Shown piece by piece: positions 26,119 to 34,950 of a DNA stretch of 64,000 bases. The notes under the pieces are model-generated. The model ran no database searches and had not been told where the DNA came from. It saw nothing but the letters and a program-made list of their open reading frames with translations. The position numbers and the translations under genes are program-made. The stretch is from JAHECQ01 sp047638695 (GTDB lineage: Bacteria; Actinomycetota; Acidimicrobiia; Acidimicrobiales; SZUA-35): positions 1 to 64,000 of the forward strand of contig JBLINY010000001.1 of NCBI GenBank assembly GCA_047638695.1, in the 5' to 3' direction. How positions within the stretch are numbered: the first letter of the stretch is position 1; the number at the start of each line of letters is the position of its first letter.

Positions 26119-27096
26119 TCAAACGAACGCAGGCAGAATCTCGTCGGCCAACAGTTCCTGGGTCTCGGGCGATGTTGCGACAACGATGAAATAACCAACG
26201 CCGTCGGTCTCGGCTCGGTCAGTGAGTTCTTCGATTGCTTGGTCGGGTGTACCAATCAGGGCGACCGGTGAACGTTGCGCTTCGGCCAGGCTGTTGTAGC
26301 CGAGGCGGGTGGCCAAGCGTCCGAAGCGAGGGTGATCGGTATCGGCCGACACGTTGGCCAGTACGAAGCCACTGATCTCGATTTGGGCCGGATCGCGATC
26401 GGCATCGGTGGCCAACTGCCCGAGTAGCTCGATGCGGTGGCGCAGACGGGCCCGGTCGAAACGCACGGTCGCGGCGGCGTCCTTGATGAAGTCTTTGCCG
26501 TTGGCGGTTGGAGGAATGAGGTTGACGATGTCGGCGTGCTTGGCCGCGATCGTGAGCAGGTGTTTGCTCGACCCGCCGATCATGATCGGCGGGTGCGGCT
26601 GCTGTATTGGCCGAGGAAGACTTGATGCATGCTCGATGCGTTCGTAACGGCCCTGATAACAGGCGTCGTCTTCGGTCCACATCGCCTTCACCACTTCGAT
26701 GGTCTCAGCCAACCGGTCGAGCCGTTCCGTCGTACCAGGGAACGGATAGCCGTGAGCCTCATACTCGGCGCTGTTCCAACCCGATCCGATGCCGAGGGTG
26801 AAGCGTCCCCTACTGATGTTGTCGATGGTGGCGGTCATCTTGGCCAACATGGCCGGCGTGCGGTGCGAAGCGGCGAGCACCGATGGCACGAGACGCACGT
26901 TCTTGGTCACCGCGGCGATCGCCGTGAGTGTCGACAGGCACTCGAGCTGAGGTGCTCCCGTGCCGCCGTCTTGGGAGACGAAGTGATCGTTCAGTGACAC
27001 CGAGTGGAAGCCGCGTTCGTCGGCCCACTTCGCTGTTTGTTCGGCCGCTTGATAGTCGCGAGTTGGAAGGAACAGTCCGAACTTGACCTTTGTCAT
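26119..27096 (-). CDS. LLM-class F420-dependent oxidoreductase
   Basis: A 325-residue luciferase-like enzyme: KFGLFLPTRDYQAAEQTAKWADERGFHSVSLNDHF at the start, then RTPAMLAKMTATIDNISRGRFTLGIGSGWNSAEYEAHGYPF, a segment typical of the F420-dependent branch (IGAGW type). Ends with GTPDQAIEELTDRAETDGVGYFIV. Probably a reductase or monooxygenase; substrate unknown. Divergent from the VOC gene with 62 bp between starts; the gap has a short GCAGAGCTAGCAACTC / ACAGAGCTAGCGAA direct repeat. Confidence 0.88.
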   Translation of the reverse strand: MTKVKFGLFLPTRDYQAAEQTAKWADERGFHSVSLNDHFVSQDGGTGAPQLECLSTLTAIAAVTKNVRLVPSVLAASHRTPAMLAKMTATIDNISRGRFTLGIGSGWNSAEYEAHGYPFPGTTERLDRLAETIEVVKAMWTEDDACYQGRYERIEHASSLPRPIQQPHPPIMIGGSSKHLLTIAAKHADIVNLIPPTANGKDFIKDAAATVRFDRARLRHRIELLGQLATDADRDPAQIEISGFVLANVSADTDHPRFGRLATRLGYNSLAEAQRSPVALIGTPDQAIEELTDRAETDGVGYFIVVATSPETQELLADEILPAFV

Positions 27097-27158
27097 TGGC
27101 GCCTCTCGGTTCGCAGAGCTAGCAACTCTGTCACAGAGCTAGCGAAAGGAAACAAGCC

Positions 27159-28034
27159 ATGATCGGCAAGCTCTTCCATTTGGCCCACCTGGTCGACGAT
27201 CTCGATTCGACCGATCGGCTCTACGACGAGGTGTTCGATTGCGAGCGGTACTACCGGCGTTACGAACGGGCAGCCAGGCGCGAAGCCTCGCTTCTTGTGA
27301 TCGCCGATCAATGCATGGAACCCATCCAGCCATCGAGCGATCCGGCCGACGCCAGCACGCCGTTGGGCCGATTTAAGCGTCGCTTCGGCAACCGAATGCA
27401 CTCGATCGCCTGGTACGTCGACGACATCGAGGCAATGACGGCCCAGCTACTCGAGAACGAGGTTCGGCTGATTGGGCTCACTGGGAAGCCGGTTACTGAT
27501 CCGAAGGAATCGGTTGCCGTGTGGACCCATCCAGCCGACACCGGTGCCCTGCTCGAATTCTGCGAGGCCGGCTTCGCCGCCGATCCCCGCCTCGAAGACG
27601 ACTTCGATATCGACCGGTGGCGTCGGCACCCGCTGGCCCTGACCCACACCTCACACGTCACGGTGCTGGTCGACGATCTGGAAGAGGCGGCCCGGGTTTA
27701 CGGTCGTGCCCTTGGCGGCGACTTGTTGAAGACCGATCTCACCGATCCCGAACGTCCCCGCTCGTTTCATGCCATCGGCAGCGACACCGTGATCGAAGCG
27801 GTGGCGCCGACCACCGACACCACGCCAGAAGGTGCTGACCATCGAGCGGCCGGCAAGGCGGTGCACGCGATCACGTTTGCATCAGCCGATTTGACCAGTG
27901 CCCGCGAGTTCTTGGCCAGCCAGGACCTTGGCGTCACCGTTGTCGATGAGCACAACCTCTGGATCGACCTCGATCCGGGTCACGGCCTCCGGGTAGGGCT
28001 CACCGATAGGCCGGTCCGAGCCCGACAGGATTAG
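27159..28034 (+). CDS. Two-domain VOC (glyoxalase-like) protein
   Basis: A 291-residue protein with two vicinal-oxygen-chelate modules, starting at LFHLAHLVDDLDSTDRLYDEVF and LTHTSHVTVLVDDLEEAARVYGRALGG. Two modules together usually form one metal site, as in extradiol dioxygenases and isomerases, but metal ligands cannot be assigned with certainty from sequence. GAAAGGAA upstream supports ATG 27159. It is followed 46 bp later by an LLM enzyme, an arrangement suggesting one pathway. Confidence 0.8.
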   Translation: MIGKLFHLAHLVDDLDSTDRLYDEVFDCERYYRRYERAARREASLLVIADQCMEPIQPSSDPADASTPLGRFKRRFGNRMHSIAWYVDDIEAMTAQLLENEVRLIGLTGKPVTDPKESVAVWTHPADTGALLEFCEAGFAADPRLEDDFDIDRWRRHPLALTHTSHVTVLVDDLEEAARVYGRALGGDLLKTDLTDPERPRSFHAIGSDTVIEAVAPTTDTTPEGADHRAAGKAVHAITFASADLTSAREFLASQDLGVTVVDEHNLWIDLDPGHGLRVGLTDRPVRARQD

Positions 28035-28080
28035 GGTTCCATTGAACGGCCACGGGGGTGGCCGACAAAGGGGATCAGGC

Positions 28081-29151
28081 ATGGATGTCGGCATTTTGAT
28101 GGCGTTTGCCAGCGATGGCTGGGAAGGAATCAGCGACGGCGAGGTGTATGCCGAAGAACTTGGCCTGGCCAAGCTTGCTGATGAGCTTGGCTTCAATGTG
28201 GCCTGGGCCGCCGAGCACCACTTCTTCGGCTATTCGTTCTGCCCTGACAACACCCAGCTGCTGTCGTACCTGGCAGGGGCAACCACTCAGATCGACGTTG
28301 GCACCGCCGCGGTGATCATGCCGTGGAACGAACCACTGAGGGTGGCCGAAAAGGTTGCCATGCTCGATCATGTCTCGAACGGCCGTTTCCGTTTCGGCGT
28401 CGGCCGAGGACTCTCCCGTCGTGAGTACGAACCGTTCCGCGACATCGAGATGGCCGAGTCACGAGGCCGTTACGACGAGGGCACCGCCATGGTGTTGGAG
28501 GCTCTTCGCACCGGGTTCATCGAGGGAGACGGCCAGTACTTCAAGCAACCTCGCACCGAGATCCGGCCGCGGCCGGAGCGGTCGTTCGACGACCGGCTGT
28601 ATTGCGTTGCATCCAGCGACGACTCGGTAGACGCCGCCGCCCGCTTCGCTGGCCGGATGACGATGTTTGCCGATCGTTCTTGGGAACATCGCATGCCCAG
28701 CATCGAGTCCTATCGCAAACAGTTCGTCGAACTTCACGGTCGCCAAGCACCGCCGCTGATGACGGCCGACTTCTGTCTGTGCATGGCCGATGCCGACGAG
28801 GCGGCCGAGAAGGCCAAGCACTACATGGGCACCTATCTCGGGAGTCTCCTCGAGCACTACGAGGTGATGGGAGATCACTTCGCGGTCACCGAGGGCTACG
28901 ACGCCTACGCCAAGGCGGCAGAGGTATTGCGGCGAGTCGGTGAAAGTGGCTTCCTCGACATGTTCATGACAGCCACGGCGTGGGGAACCCCCGACCAGAT
29001 CCTGGCCAATCTTGAGGCTCGGCGCGAGTTGATCGGCCCCTTCGAATACACGACGTCTTTCCGCTACGGCGGCATCCCCTATGAGGAGGCGACCGCATCG
29101 ATGCAGCTGTTTGCCTCCGAAGTGCTGCCCGTAGTGCAGAGCTGGGATTGA
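28081..29151 (+). CDS. LLM-class flavin-dependent oxidoreductase
   Basis: A 356-residue luciferase-like protein (DVGILMAFASDGWEG; ADELGFNVAWAAEHHFF; DHVSNGRFRFGVGRGLSRREYEPF). ATG 28081 sits behind AAGGGGA; an upstream in-frame ATG has no such site. It resembles the enzyme at 8.4 kb more than the F420-type one at 26 kb. Substrate unknown. Confidence 0.88.
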   Translation: MDVGILMAFASDGWEGISDGEVYAEELGLAKLADELGFNVAWAAEHHFFGYSFCPDNTQLLSYLAGATTQIDVGTAAVIMPWNEPLRVAEKVAMLDHVSNGRFRFGVGRGLSRREYEPFRDIEMAESRGRYDEGTAMVLEALRTGFIEGDGQYFKQPRTEIRPRPERSFDDRLYCVASSDDSVDAAARFAGRMTMFADRSWEHRMPSIESYRKQFVELHGRQAPPLMTADFCLCMADADEAAEKAKHYMGTYLGSLLEHYEVMGDHFAVTEGYDAYAKAAEVLRRVGESGFLDMFMTATAWGTPDQILANLEARRELIGPFEYTTSFRYGGIPYEEATASMQLFASEVLPVVQSWD

Positions 29152-29167
29152 CGGAACTCAGACCGCC

Positions 29168-29653
29168 TCAGTTGCGCGCCTGACTGAGGAGCTGGACGGC
29201 GAAATCCGCGGCTTCGTGGACGGCGGCGTTCAGCTCTGTCGGCAAGTTGGCCACGTCCAGAAGGGCGTCGGCCGCGATCGGCCAGCTGGAGCGGCCATCC
29301 GACAGTACTGCGGCGGTTCCCACTGCGCCCTCAACGATGTTGTCGACCGACATGGCGTCGTAGACCGTGATCAGCATGTCGGCGACGCAGTGGTGTTTGA
29401 GCCCGTTCTCGAATAGCTGGGGCGCGATGGCGAAGGGGTCCTGTGAGGCGGCGTAGGGCCGTAGGACACCGAGCACGCCGTGGGGTTCGAGCACGGCCAC
29501 CGACCGTTCATCGAGCTCGACCGGGTCGTTCTGCTCGAGGCTCTGGTGCCCCGCGACGAGGCAGGCCATCCCGGCACCACTGACCAGTTTGGCTACAACC
29601 AGGGCGGCAGGGCCGTGTCCGACGATGAGAAGAGGCGTCTCTATTGATGGCAT
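29168..29653 (-). CDS. Small Rossmann-fold protein, function unknown
   Basis: A 161-residue protein that begins with a dinucleotide-binding strand-turn-helix (LLIVGHGPAALVVAKLVSGAGMACLVAG), as in FAD/NAD-dependent enzymes, but is too short to be a complete flavoprotein. The rest (LEPHGVLGVLRPYAASQDPF; LLDVANLPTELNAAVHEAADFA) has no family I recognise. It may be a stand-alone binding module or the remnant of a larger oxidoreductase. Same strand as the cyclase 28 bp upstream. Confidence 0.6.
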   Translation of the reverse strand: MPSIETPLLIVGHGPAALVVAKLVSGAGMACLVAGHQSLEQNDPVELDERSVAVLEPHGVLGVLRPYAASQDPFAIAPQLFENGLKHHCVADMLITVYDAMSVDNIVEGAVGTAAVLSDGRSSWPIAADALLDVANLPTELNAAVHEAADFAVQLLSQARN

Positions 29654-29681
29654 GAGTCGATACTGTTTCGGCTCGCGGCGA

Positions 29682-30638
29682 TCAGAAAATGGCCAGCGGA
29701 TTCACCGGGCTGCCGGTGACGCCCTGGAACCGGATGGGTGAGAGCATGAACTGGAACTCCCAGCGATTGCGTGCAGCACAGGCGGCGGCGAGGTCTTCGA
29801 GTTGGCAGTTGTCGATGAGCCACAAGCCCATGGCCACGATGCCAACCATGTGGATGGGCATGGTCACGTTCTTGTACCCCGCAGGTGTCGGATCTTGGGC
29901 AACGTCGGATCCAATCATGGCGATGCCCCGATCGTTCAGCCACGGCAAGCAAGCCGCCTGGTAACCCGACCGCGGCTTGTTGGCGTTGTAGTCGCGCTTC
30001 TCGCGGCGGCGAGCTCCGCCCTCGCCTGTTCGAACGAGCAGCACGTCGCCTGGCTCACACCGAATGCCCGCTGCTTCTTCGGCTGCCTCAAGGTCTTCGG
30101 GGTAGATGTGGTCGTCGGCGTCGAGAACATCGACGCCGCGTAGCCGAGCAATATCGAGGAGCACACCGCGGGTGGTGACGCCATCTTGTACAGCGAGCAC
30201 GTCGTGCTTGAGCGCACCCTGGCGGTCGGAAACCAACGATGCTGGAGCGCCGCCGTACATCTTGCCGTCCCAGAAGAGATGGGCGAGTGAGTCGAGGTGG
30301 GTGACATCGAGGCCGTGGAAGACCATGCCGATGAATTCTTGGGCGCCGCCTGCTCGGCCGGCTCCCATGAGCCCGCGTCGGCCTTCTTCGTCGAGCCCGA
30401 GCCCGGTGGACAACATGTAACGCTGCGACTCGACGGTGGCACCCGGCTGTTGCCCGGTGCGGATGTCCCAGCTGCAGGAAACCGAGATGCCGTCCTGAAC
30501 GAGTCGGGCTGCGGACACTCGTTTCTCGGGGGTCAGATGGTTGAGTGTGCCCAGTCGATCGTCGTCACCCCATCGAGTCCAGTTCGAGAGTTCGTCGAAC
30601 CAAGTGAGCACGGTCTCTTCTGTCGGTGGCGTTGGCAT
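29682..30638 (-). CDS. Cyclase-family (kynurenine-formamidase-like) metal hydrolase
   Basis: A 318-residue protein of the 'putative cyclase' family. The metal-binding signature H114-x-D116-xxx-H120 (THLDSLAHLFWDGKMYGG) is intact, with the later EPGDVLLVRTG and GIAMIGSDVAQDP segments. Family members hydrolyse amides or lactones such as N-formylkynurenine. Size (about 320) fits the longer subgroup found in catabolic clusters. Likely partner of the small Rossmann protein downstream; divergent from the tcuA-like gene. Confidence 0.85.
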   Translation of the reverse strand: MPTPPTEETVLTWFDELSNWTRWGDDDRLGTLNHLTPEKRVSAARLVQDGISVSCSWDIRTGQQPGATVESQRYMLSTGLGLDEEGRRGLMGAGRAGGAQEFIGMVFHGLDVTHLDSLAHLFWDGKMYGGAPASLVSDRQGALKHDVLAVQDGVTTRGVLLDIARLRGVDVLDADDHIYPEDLEAAEEAAGIRCEPGDVLLVRTGEGGARRREKRDYNANKPRSGYQAACLPWLNDRGIAMIGSDVAQDPTPAGYKNVTMPIHMVGIVAMGLWLIDNCQLEDLAAACAARNRWEFQFMLSPIRFQGVTGSPVNPLAIF

Positions 30639-30767
30639 ATAAACCCCTCTGTGTCGTTGGCGCCACGTTAGCTACCAACTGCTCCTCGAATCACCTACCG
30701 TCTGACCGTCGGCTCGTTGCGGGGATAGCAACGGGAGATCGAGCGTTGAAAAAAGGGGGCCAGATTA

Positions 30768-32243
30768 ATGGCTGATGTGATCGTGGTTGGTGCGGGGAAT
30801 GCAGCGTTGGTCGCCGCTCTGTCGGCGGCCGACGGTGGCGCATCGGTGACGGTGCTGGAGGCGGCACCGCTCACAACTCGGGGTGGCAACAGTAGGTTCT
30901 CCGGGGGGATTTTCCGGATTGCCCATGACGGCATGGATCACCTGCGCCCGCTGCTTACCGACGAGGCGCTCGAATGGGCCGACAAGGTTGAGCTCGACGC
31001 TTATCCGCCAGAGCGATACCTCACAGATCTTCAGTTCACCTCGCAGGGTCAGTGTGATCCCGATCTCACCGGCGAGATGGTGCATCGCTCGTACGAGACG
31101 GTTCTGTGGATGAAGGAGAAGGGTGTGCACTGGGAGCTGGTGGTCGACAAGTTGTTCGACCCCGAGAACTTCGACCCCGATGAGACGTACACCCTGCCGC
31201 CGGGGGGTGCCCTGCGAGCAACCCACGAGGGATTAGGTCTCATGCACGATCTTTTCGACGCCGTCGATGCCGCCGACAACATCGAGATTCGCCACGACTC
31301 ACCGGTGCACGAGCTGCTCATGGACGGGTCGACCTGTCGCGGTGTTCGAGTCCGCGCCGCCGACGGCTTCGAAGATCACCTCGGTCGAGTGGTGCTCGGT
31401 TGCGGCGGCTTCGAGTCGAATCCACAGAAACGTCTTCAGTACCTGGGCGCAGGGTGGGATCTGGTGAAGGTGCGAGGCACGGCCTTCAACATGGGCACCA
31501 TGCTCGATGCCGCGCTCGACGCCGGCGCGGCTCCGTCTGGGCATTGGGGCGGTGCTCATGCATCGCCGCTCGATGCCGATGCCCCGCCGGTTGGTCAATT
31601 GTCGATGACCGACAAGCTCAGCCGCTACTCCTACCCCTACTGCGTGTTGTTGAACCGTGAGGGAGAGCGGTTCGTCGACGAGGCCTCCGACGAAGTTTGG
31701 CTCACCTACGCCAAGACGGGGTCTGCCATCAGAGAACAGCCCGGTGCGTGGGCCGTGCAGATATTCGATCAGCGAACCGTTCGGTTGCTCGAACCGCGGT
31801 ACAGCACGGGAACTCCGGTCGAAGCCGATTCGATCGCCGACCTGGCCGAGAAGTTGGGCATCCCGGTGGAGACGGCGGTGCGGTCCATCGAGGCCTTCAA
31901 CGAAGCAGCCTCGGCCGACGGGGATTTCGAACCGTTCGTGAAGGATGGTCGACGAACCGCGCCCAGTCTGGTGCCGCCCAAATCGAACTGGGCCCTCCCG
32001 CTCGACTCGCCGCCATACGTCGCATACCCGGTGTGCTGCGGCATCACCTTCACCTACGGCGGCCTCAAGATCGACACCGCGGGTCGAGTGATCGACACCA
32101 CCGGCCAGGTGATGTCGAACCTGTATGCGACCGGCGAGATCGCAGGCGGATTCTTCTATCACAACTACCCGGCCGGGTCCGGCCTCGTTCGCGGCGCCGT
32201 CTTCGGTCGGATCGCTGGCGAAAGTGCAGCCCGGGCCACATGA
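30768..32243 (+). CDS. tcuA: FAD-dependent tricarballylate dehydrogenase-like protein
   Basis: A 491-residue flavoprotein of the succinate dehydrogenase/fumarate reductase flavoprotein family. It starts with VIVVGAGNAALVAALSAADGGASVTVLEAAP, then TRGGNSRFSGG, and ends with YATGEIAGGFFYHNYPAGSGLVRGAVFGR, the pattern of TcuA (tricarballylate to cis-aconitate). It overlaps the PrpF-like gene by ATGA (4 nt), so the two are coupled. The tricarballylate assignment is by family; related enzymes act on other dicarboxylates or on 3-ketosteroids. Confidence 0.78.
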   Translation: MADVIVVGAGNAALVAALSAADGGASVTVLEAAPLTTRGGNSRFSGGIFRIAHDGMDHLRPLLTDEALEWADKVELDAYPPERYLTDLQFTSQGQCDPDLTGEMVHRSYETVLWMKEKGVHWELVVDKLFDPENFDPDETYTLPPGGALRATHEGLGLMHDLFDAVDAADNIEIRHDSPVHELLMDGSTCRGVRVRAADGFEDHLGRVVLGCGGFESNPQKRLQYLGAGWDLVKVRGTAFNMGTMLDAALDAGAAPSGHWGGAHASPLDADAPPVGQLSMTDKLSRYSYPYCVLLNREGERFVDEASDEVWLTYAKTGSAIREQPGAWAVQIFDQRTVRLLEPRYSTGTPVEADSIADLAEKLGIPVETAVRSIEAFNEAASADGDFEPFVKDGRRTAPSLVPPKSNWALPLDSPPYVAYPVCCGITFTYGGLKIDTAGRVIDTTGQVMSNLYATGEIAGGFFYHNYPAGSGLVRGAVFGRIAGESAARAT

Positions 32244-33283
32244 CCGAACTGGTCGTGCCCACCACCCTGATGCGGGGTGGCACGAGCAAAGGAGTGTTCG
32301 TGCGGACCTCCGAGCTTCCGCCAGCCGGCCTAGCCCGTGACCGGCTGCTACTGGCCCTGATGGGCAGCCCCGACCCGATGCAGATCAACGGGTTGGGAGG
32401 CACCTACTCGAGTACTTCGAAGGTGATGGCGGTGGGTCCGTCGGACGATCCCGAGACCGACATCGACTACCTGTTCGCCCAGGTCGCCGTCGGCGATGCG
32501 GTCGTCGACTACCAAGGCAATTGCGGCAACCTCACTACTGCGGTGGGCCCTTTTGCCATCGATGAGGGCATGGTCGCGCTCGACCCCTTGGCCGACCGGG
32601 TCACGGTCAACCTTCGCAACCTCAATACCGGGGTTCGGGTTCGGACCGTGGTTCCACTGACCTGCGGCCGCGCCGCAGTCGAAGGTTCACTCGCCGTCGC
32701 TGGAGTGCCCGGCACCGGTGCGTCGATCACGACCGACTATCTCCTTCCTGGCGGTTCGGTCCTGGGCTCGGCGCTTCCGACAGGAAACGCGGTTGATCGC
32801 ATCGCCGTGAACTCCGTCGACTCGATCGACATGTCCATCGTCGATGTCACAAGCCCGCACGTCTTCGTTCGGAGCTGTGACGTTGATGTCGAGGATCTCG
32901 ATTGTCTCGAGCAAATCAGATCGGCGGGCGGAGCAGCAGTGGGGCTGACGTCGCTGGCCGTTCCCCGCTTGGTCGTTGTCAGCACTCCGAAGGACCATGA
33001 TTCTGACATCGACGCCTGCGCCGTCTCGATGCAGCAGATCCATCATGCGTTTCCGATGACGGGCGCTCTCTGCCTTGCCGCCGCAGTCCGGCTCGGCGGG
33101 ACGATTGCGAATGAGGCTGCCCGCGATGCTGCGTCTGCCGGAGTCGGGCCGATTCGGCTGCGGCATCCCAAGGGCATCGTCGAAGTGCGGGCCGACGTCG
33201 ACGGCCACGAGGTGCAATCGGTGGGCGTAACCCGCACCGCCCGGCGCCTGTTGCGGGGCGAAGCATTCGTGGTGTTGGCATGA
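32240..33283 (+). CDS. prpF: PrpF-type aconitate/oxalomesaconate isomerase
   Basis: A 347-residue protein of the PrpF family (diaminopimelate-epimerase-like fold), which moves double bonds in aconitate, methylaconitate or oxalomesaconate. Visible motifs are PTTLMRGGTSKGVFVR at the start, DYQGNCGNLTTAVGPFAID with the catalytic Cys, and the late GVTRTARRLLRGEAFV. ATG 32240 overlaps the upstream stop. The product of the TcuA-like enzyme (an aconitate) would be a natural substrate. Its stop lies in the first unit of a 14-bp tandem repeat. Confidence 0.85.
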   Translation: MTELVVPTTLMRGGTSKGVFVRTSELPPAGLARDRLLLALMGSPDPMQINGLGGTYSSTSKVMAVGPSDDPETDIDYLFAQVAVGDAVVDYQGNCGNLTTAVGPFAIDEGMVALDPLADRVTVNLRNLNTGVRVRTVVPLTCGRAAVEGSLAVAGVPGTGASITTDYLLPGGSVLGSALPTGNAVDRIAVNSVDSIDMSIVDVTSPHVFVRSCDVDVEDLDCLEQIRSAGGAAVGLTSLAVPRLVVVSTPKDHDSDIDACAVSMQQIHHAFPMTGALCLAAAVRLGGTIANEAARDAASAGVGPIRLRHPKGIVEVRADVDGHEVQSVGVTRTARRLLRGEAFVVLA

Positions 33284-33355
33284 CGGTGTTGGCATGACGG
33301 TGTTGGCATGACGGTGTTGGCATGACGGTGATGTCATGACGGTGATGTCATGACG
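33272..33355 (+). repeat. Six-copy 14-bp tandem repeat linking prpF stop to the lyase start
   Basis: Four exact units GTGTTGGCATGACG (33272, 33286, 33300, 33314) are followed by two exact units GTGATGTCATGACG (33328, 33342). Every unit holds ATGA. The TGA of the first is the prpF stop and the ATG of the last (33350) starts the lyase gene. Fourteen is not a multiple of 3, so each unit changes phase. One unit would give the ordinary ATGA overlap seen at the tcuA/prpF junction. Confidence 0.95.
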
Positions 33356-34240
33356 CCGGGCGCCCGCTTCAGAGAACTGCTCGCCGAGCCCGGCATCGTT
33401 GTTGCGCCCGGCGCCTACGACGCCATCACGGCCCGAGTCATTGCCCGCCATGGATTCCCGGCGGTCTATATGACCGGCGCCGGAACGGTGAACGCACACC
33501 TAGGCATTCCCGACATCGCGCTGGGAACGCTCACCGAGTTTGTCGAGAACGCGGCCCGCATGACCTCGGTGCTCGATGTTCCCCTGATCTGTGACGCCGA
33601 TACCGGCTTTGGGAACGCGCTGAACGTCGTCCGCACCGTTCAGGAGTTCGAGCGGGCAGGGGTGGCTGGCGTTCACATCGAAGATCAGGAGAGTCCGAAA
33701 CGGTGTGGTCATCTCGACGGAAAACGCATCGTGGCGGTGGAGGAGATGGAGGGCAAGATTCGTGCTGCCTGTGAGGCCCGGCGTGACCCGGACTTTGTGG
33801 TCATCGCCCGAGTCGACGCCGCTGCTGTCGAGGGGGTCGAAGCGGCGATCGAGCGGGCCAACCGGTATGCGGCTGCCGGTGCCGATGTGATCTTCGCCGA
33901 AGCGCTCACCTCTGCCGATGAGTTTGGGCGTTTCGGGTCGGTAGAGATGATCGGGCCAACAGGCCAGCGAGTTCCCCTCATGGCCAACATGACCGAATTC
34001 GGAAAGACGCCCTACCTCACCGCCGCACAGTTCGAAGACCTTGGCTTCGACGTCGTCATCTTCCCCATGATGGCCTTCCGAGTGATGCTTGGCGCCGTTG
34101 ATGCTGCCATGGGAGAGCTGTCGTCAAAGGGAACCCAAGCCGGAATGCTCGACCGGATGAAGACCCGGGCCGAGCTCTACGACCTCATCGACTACGACCG
34201 TTGGACCGAGGCCGAAACGCGTTGGGTTACCGACCTCTGA
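33350..34240 (+). CDS. Isocitrate lyase/PEP mutase-family carbon-carbon lyase (PrpB-like)
   Basis: A 296-residue TIM-barrel enzyme of the methylisocitrate lyase/oxaloacetate decarboxylase group. Catalytic features: CDADTGFG (metal-binding D82/D84) and ESPKRCGHLDGK with the K117-R-C119-G-H121 loop, where Cys119 is the acid/base of true lyases. The presence of this Cys argues for C-C cleavage of a 2-hydroxy-tricarboxylate or 2-alkylmalate rather than a hydrolase. In context it may cleave the product made by the dehydrogenase and isomerase upstream. Ribosome entry must rely on the repeat array or on reinitiation. Confidence 0.85.
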   Translation: MTPGARFRELLAEPGIVVAPGAYDAITARVIARHGFPAVYMTGAGTVNAHLGIPDIALGTLTEFVENAARMTSVLDVPLICDADTGFGNALNVVRTVQEFERAGVAGVHIEDQESPKRCGHLDGKRIVAVEEMEGKIRAACEARRDPDFVVIARVDAAAVEGVEAAIERANRYAAAGADVIFAEALTSADEFGRFGSVEMIGPTGQRVPLMANMTEFGKTPYLTAAQFEDLGFDVVIFPMMAFRVMLGAVDAAMGELSSKGTQAGMLDRMKTRAELYDLIDYDRWTEAETRWVTDL

Positions 34241-34306
34241 CTGAGTAGTTTCTGATGTCTGCTTCCCCGATCTTTTTCATAGGAGTGCTGGCAGTAGGGT
34301 GCGGTG

Positions 34307-34861
34307 ATGGATCCCATTACCGCGTGTAAAGAAGCCTGCTCGTCCTTCCAGTCAATGCTCGAACAACTCGATGATGGGAAGCTCGAACTTTCCACTCCCA
34401 ACGTCGATTTTGACGTGCGGGCCCTCGCCGGCCACGCCACCGGCGGAGCCAACATGTTTGCCGGGATGCTGGGCGGCACCGCCGCCGCTGAGATGGCCGA
34501 AGCAGGCAGCGCAGCCGAGATCGCCGCAGCGTTCAAGGCCGGCGCCGAGCAGCTGATCGCTGCCGCCCAGGGCGAAGGAGCCCTCGAGAAAATGGTGAAG
34601 ATGGGCCCCATGGAGATCCCGGGCGCTGCAGCCGTTTCGCTGATGGCGGCCGATCACGTCGTGCACGCATGGGACATGCAGAAGGCCACCGGCATCGAAG
34701 CCCCCGTGTCGGATGAGTTGGCTGAATTCGCCCTGAAGTCGTGGCAGCAGATGATCGCCCCGCAGATGCGTGACGGCAAGCAGTTCGGAGCCGAGTTGCA
34801 GGCACCGGAGGGGGCGTCCTTCCTCGAGCAGGCTGCAGCCTTTACCGGCCGTCAGGTCTAA
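34307..34861 (+). CDS. TIGR03086-type maleylpyruvate isomerase-like (DinB fold) protein
   Basis: A 184-residue four-helix protein with the features of mycothiol-dependent maleylpyruvate isomerase relatives: an N-terminal helix, DVRALAGHATGGANMFAGML, and MAADHVVHAWDMQKATG with metal-binding His residues. Such proteins use mycothiol or act as metal-dependent thiol transferases in actinobacteria. Start ATG 34307 or the GTG just before. Separate from the upstream cassette by 66 bp; may be its last gene. Confidence 0.75.
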   Translation: MDPITACKEACSSFQSMLEQLDDGKLELSTPNVDFDVRALAGHATGGANMFAGMLGGTAAAEMAEAGSAAEIAAAFKAGAEQLIAAAQGEGALEKMVKMGPMEIPGAAAVSLMAADHVVHAWDMQKATGIEAPVSDELAEFALKSWQQMIAPQMRDGKQFGAELQAPEGASFLEQAAAFTGRQV

Positions 34862-34909
34862 ATTTTCTCGGACACCAGCAGTTCTTCGAACGAGGGTCTT
34901 TTCATGCTT

Positions 34910-34932
34910 GGAAGGGCCCTCTTCCGCGTTTT
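34910..34932 (+). terminator. Possible rho-independent terminator
   Basis: GGAAG (34910-34914) and CTTCC (34921-34925) form a 5-bp stem with a 6-nt loop, followed by GCGTTTT. The stem is short; it lies 49 bp after the DinB-type gene and before the convergent DUF2461 gene. Confidence 0.4.
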
Positions 34933-34950
34933 AGGGCCGTGTTTCGCGTT

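Noticed and set aside
31697..32239. N-terminal extension of the PrpF frame
   Set aside because: It overlaps the tcuA-like gene in another frame and has no PrpF similarity; the ATGA start at 32240 fits.
33272..33355. CRISPR array
   Set aside because: Units are 14 bp and directly adjacent with no spacers; it is a minisatellite.
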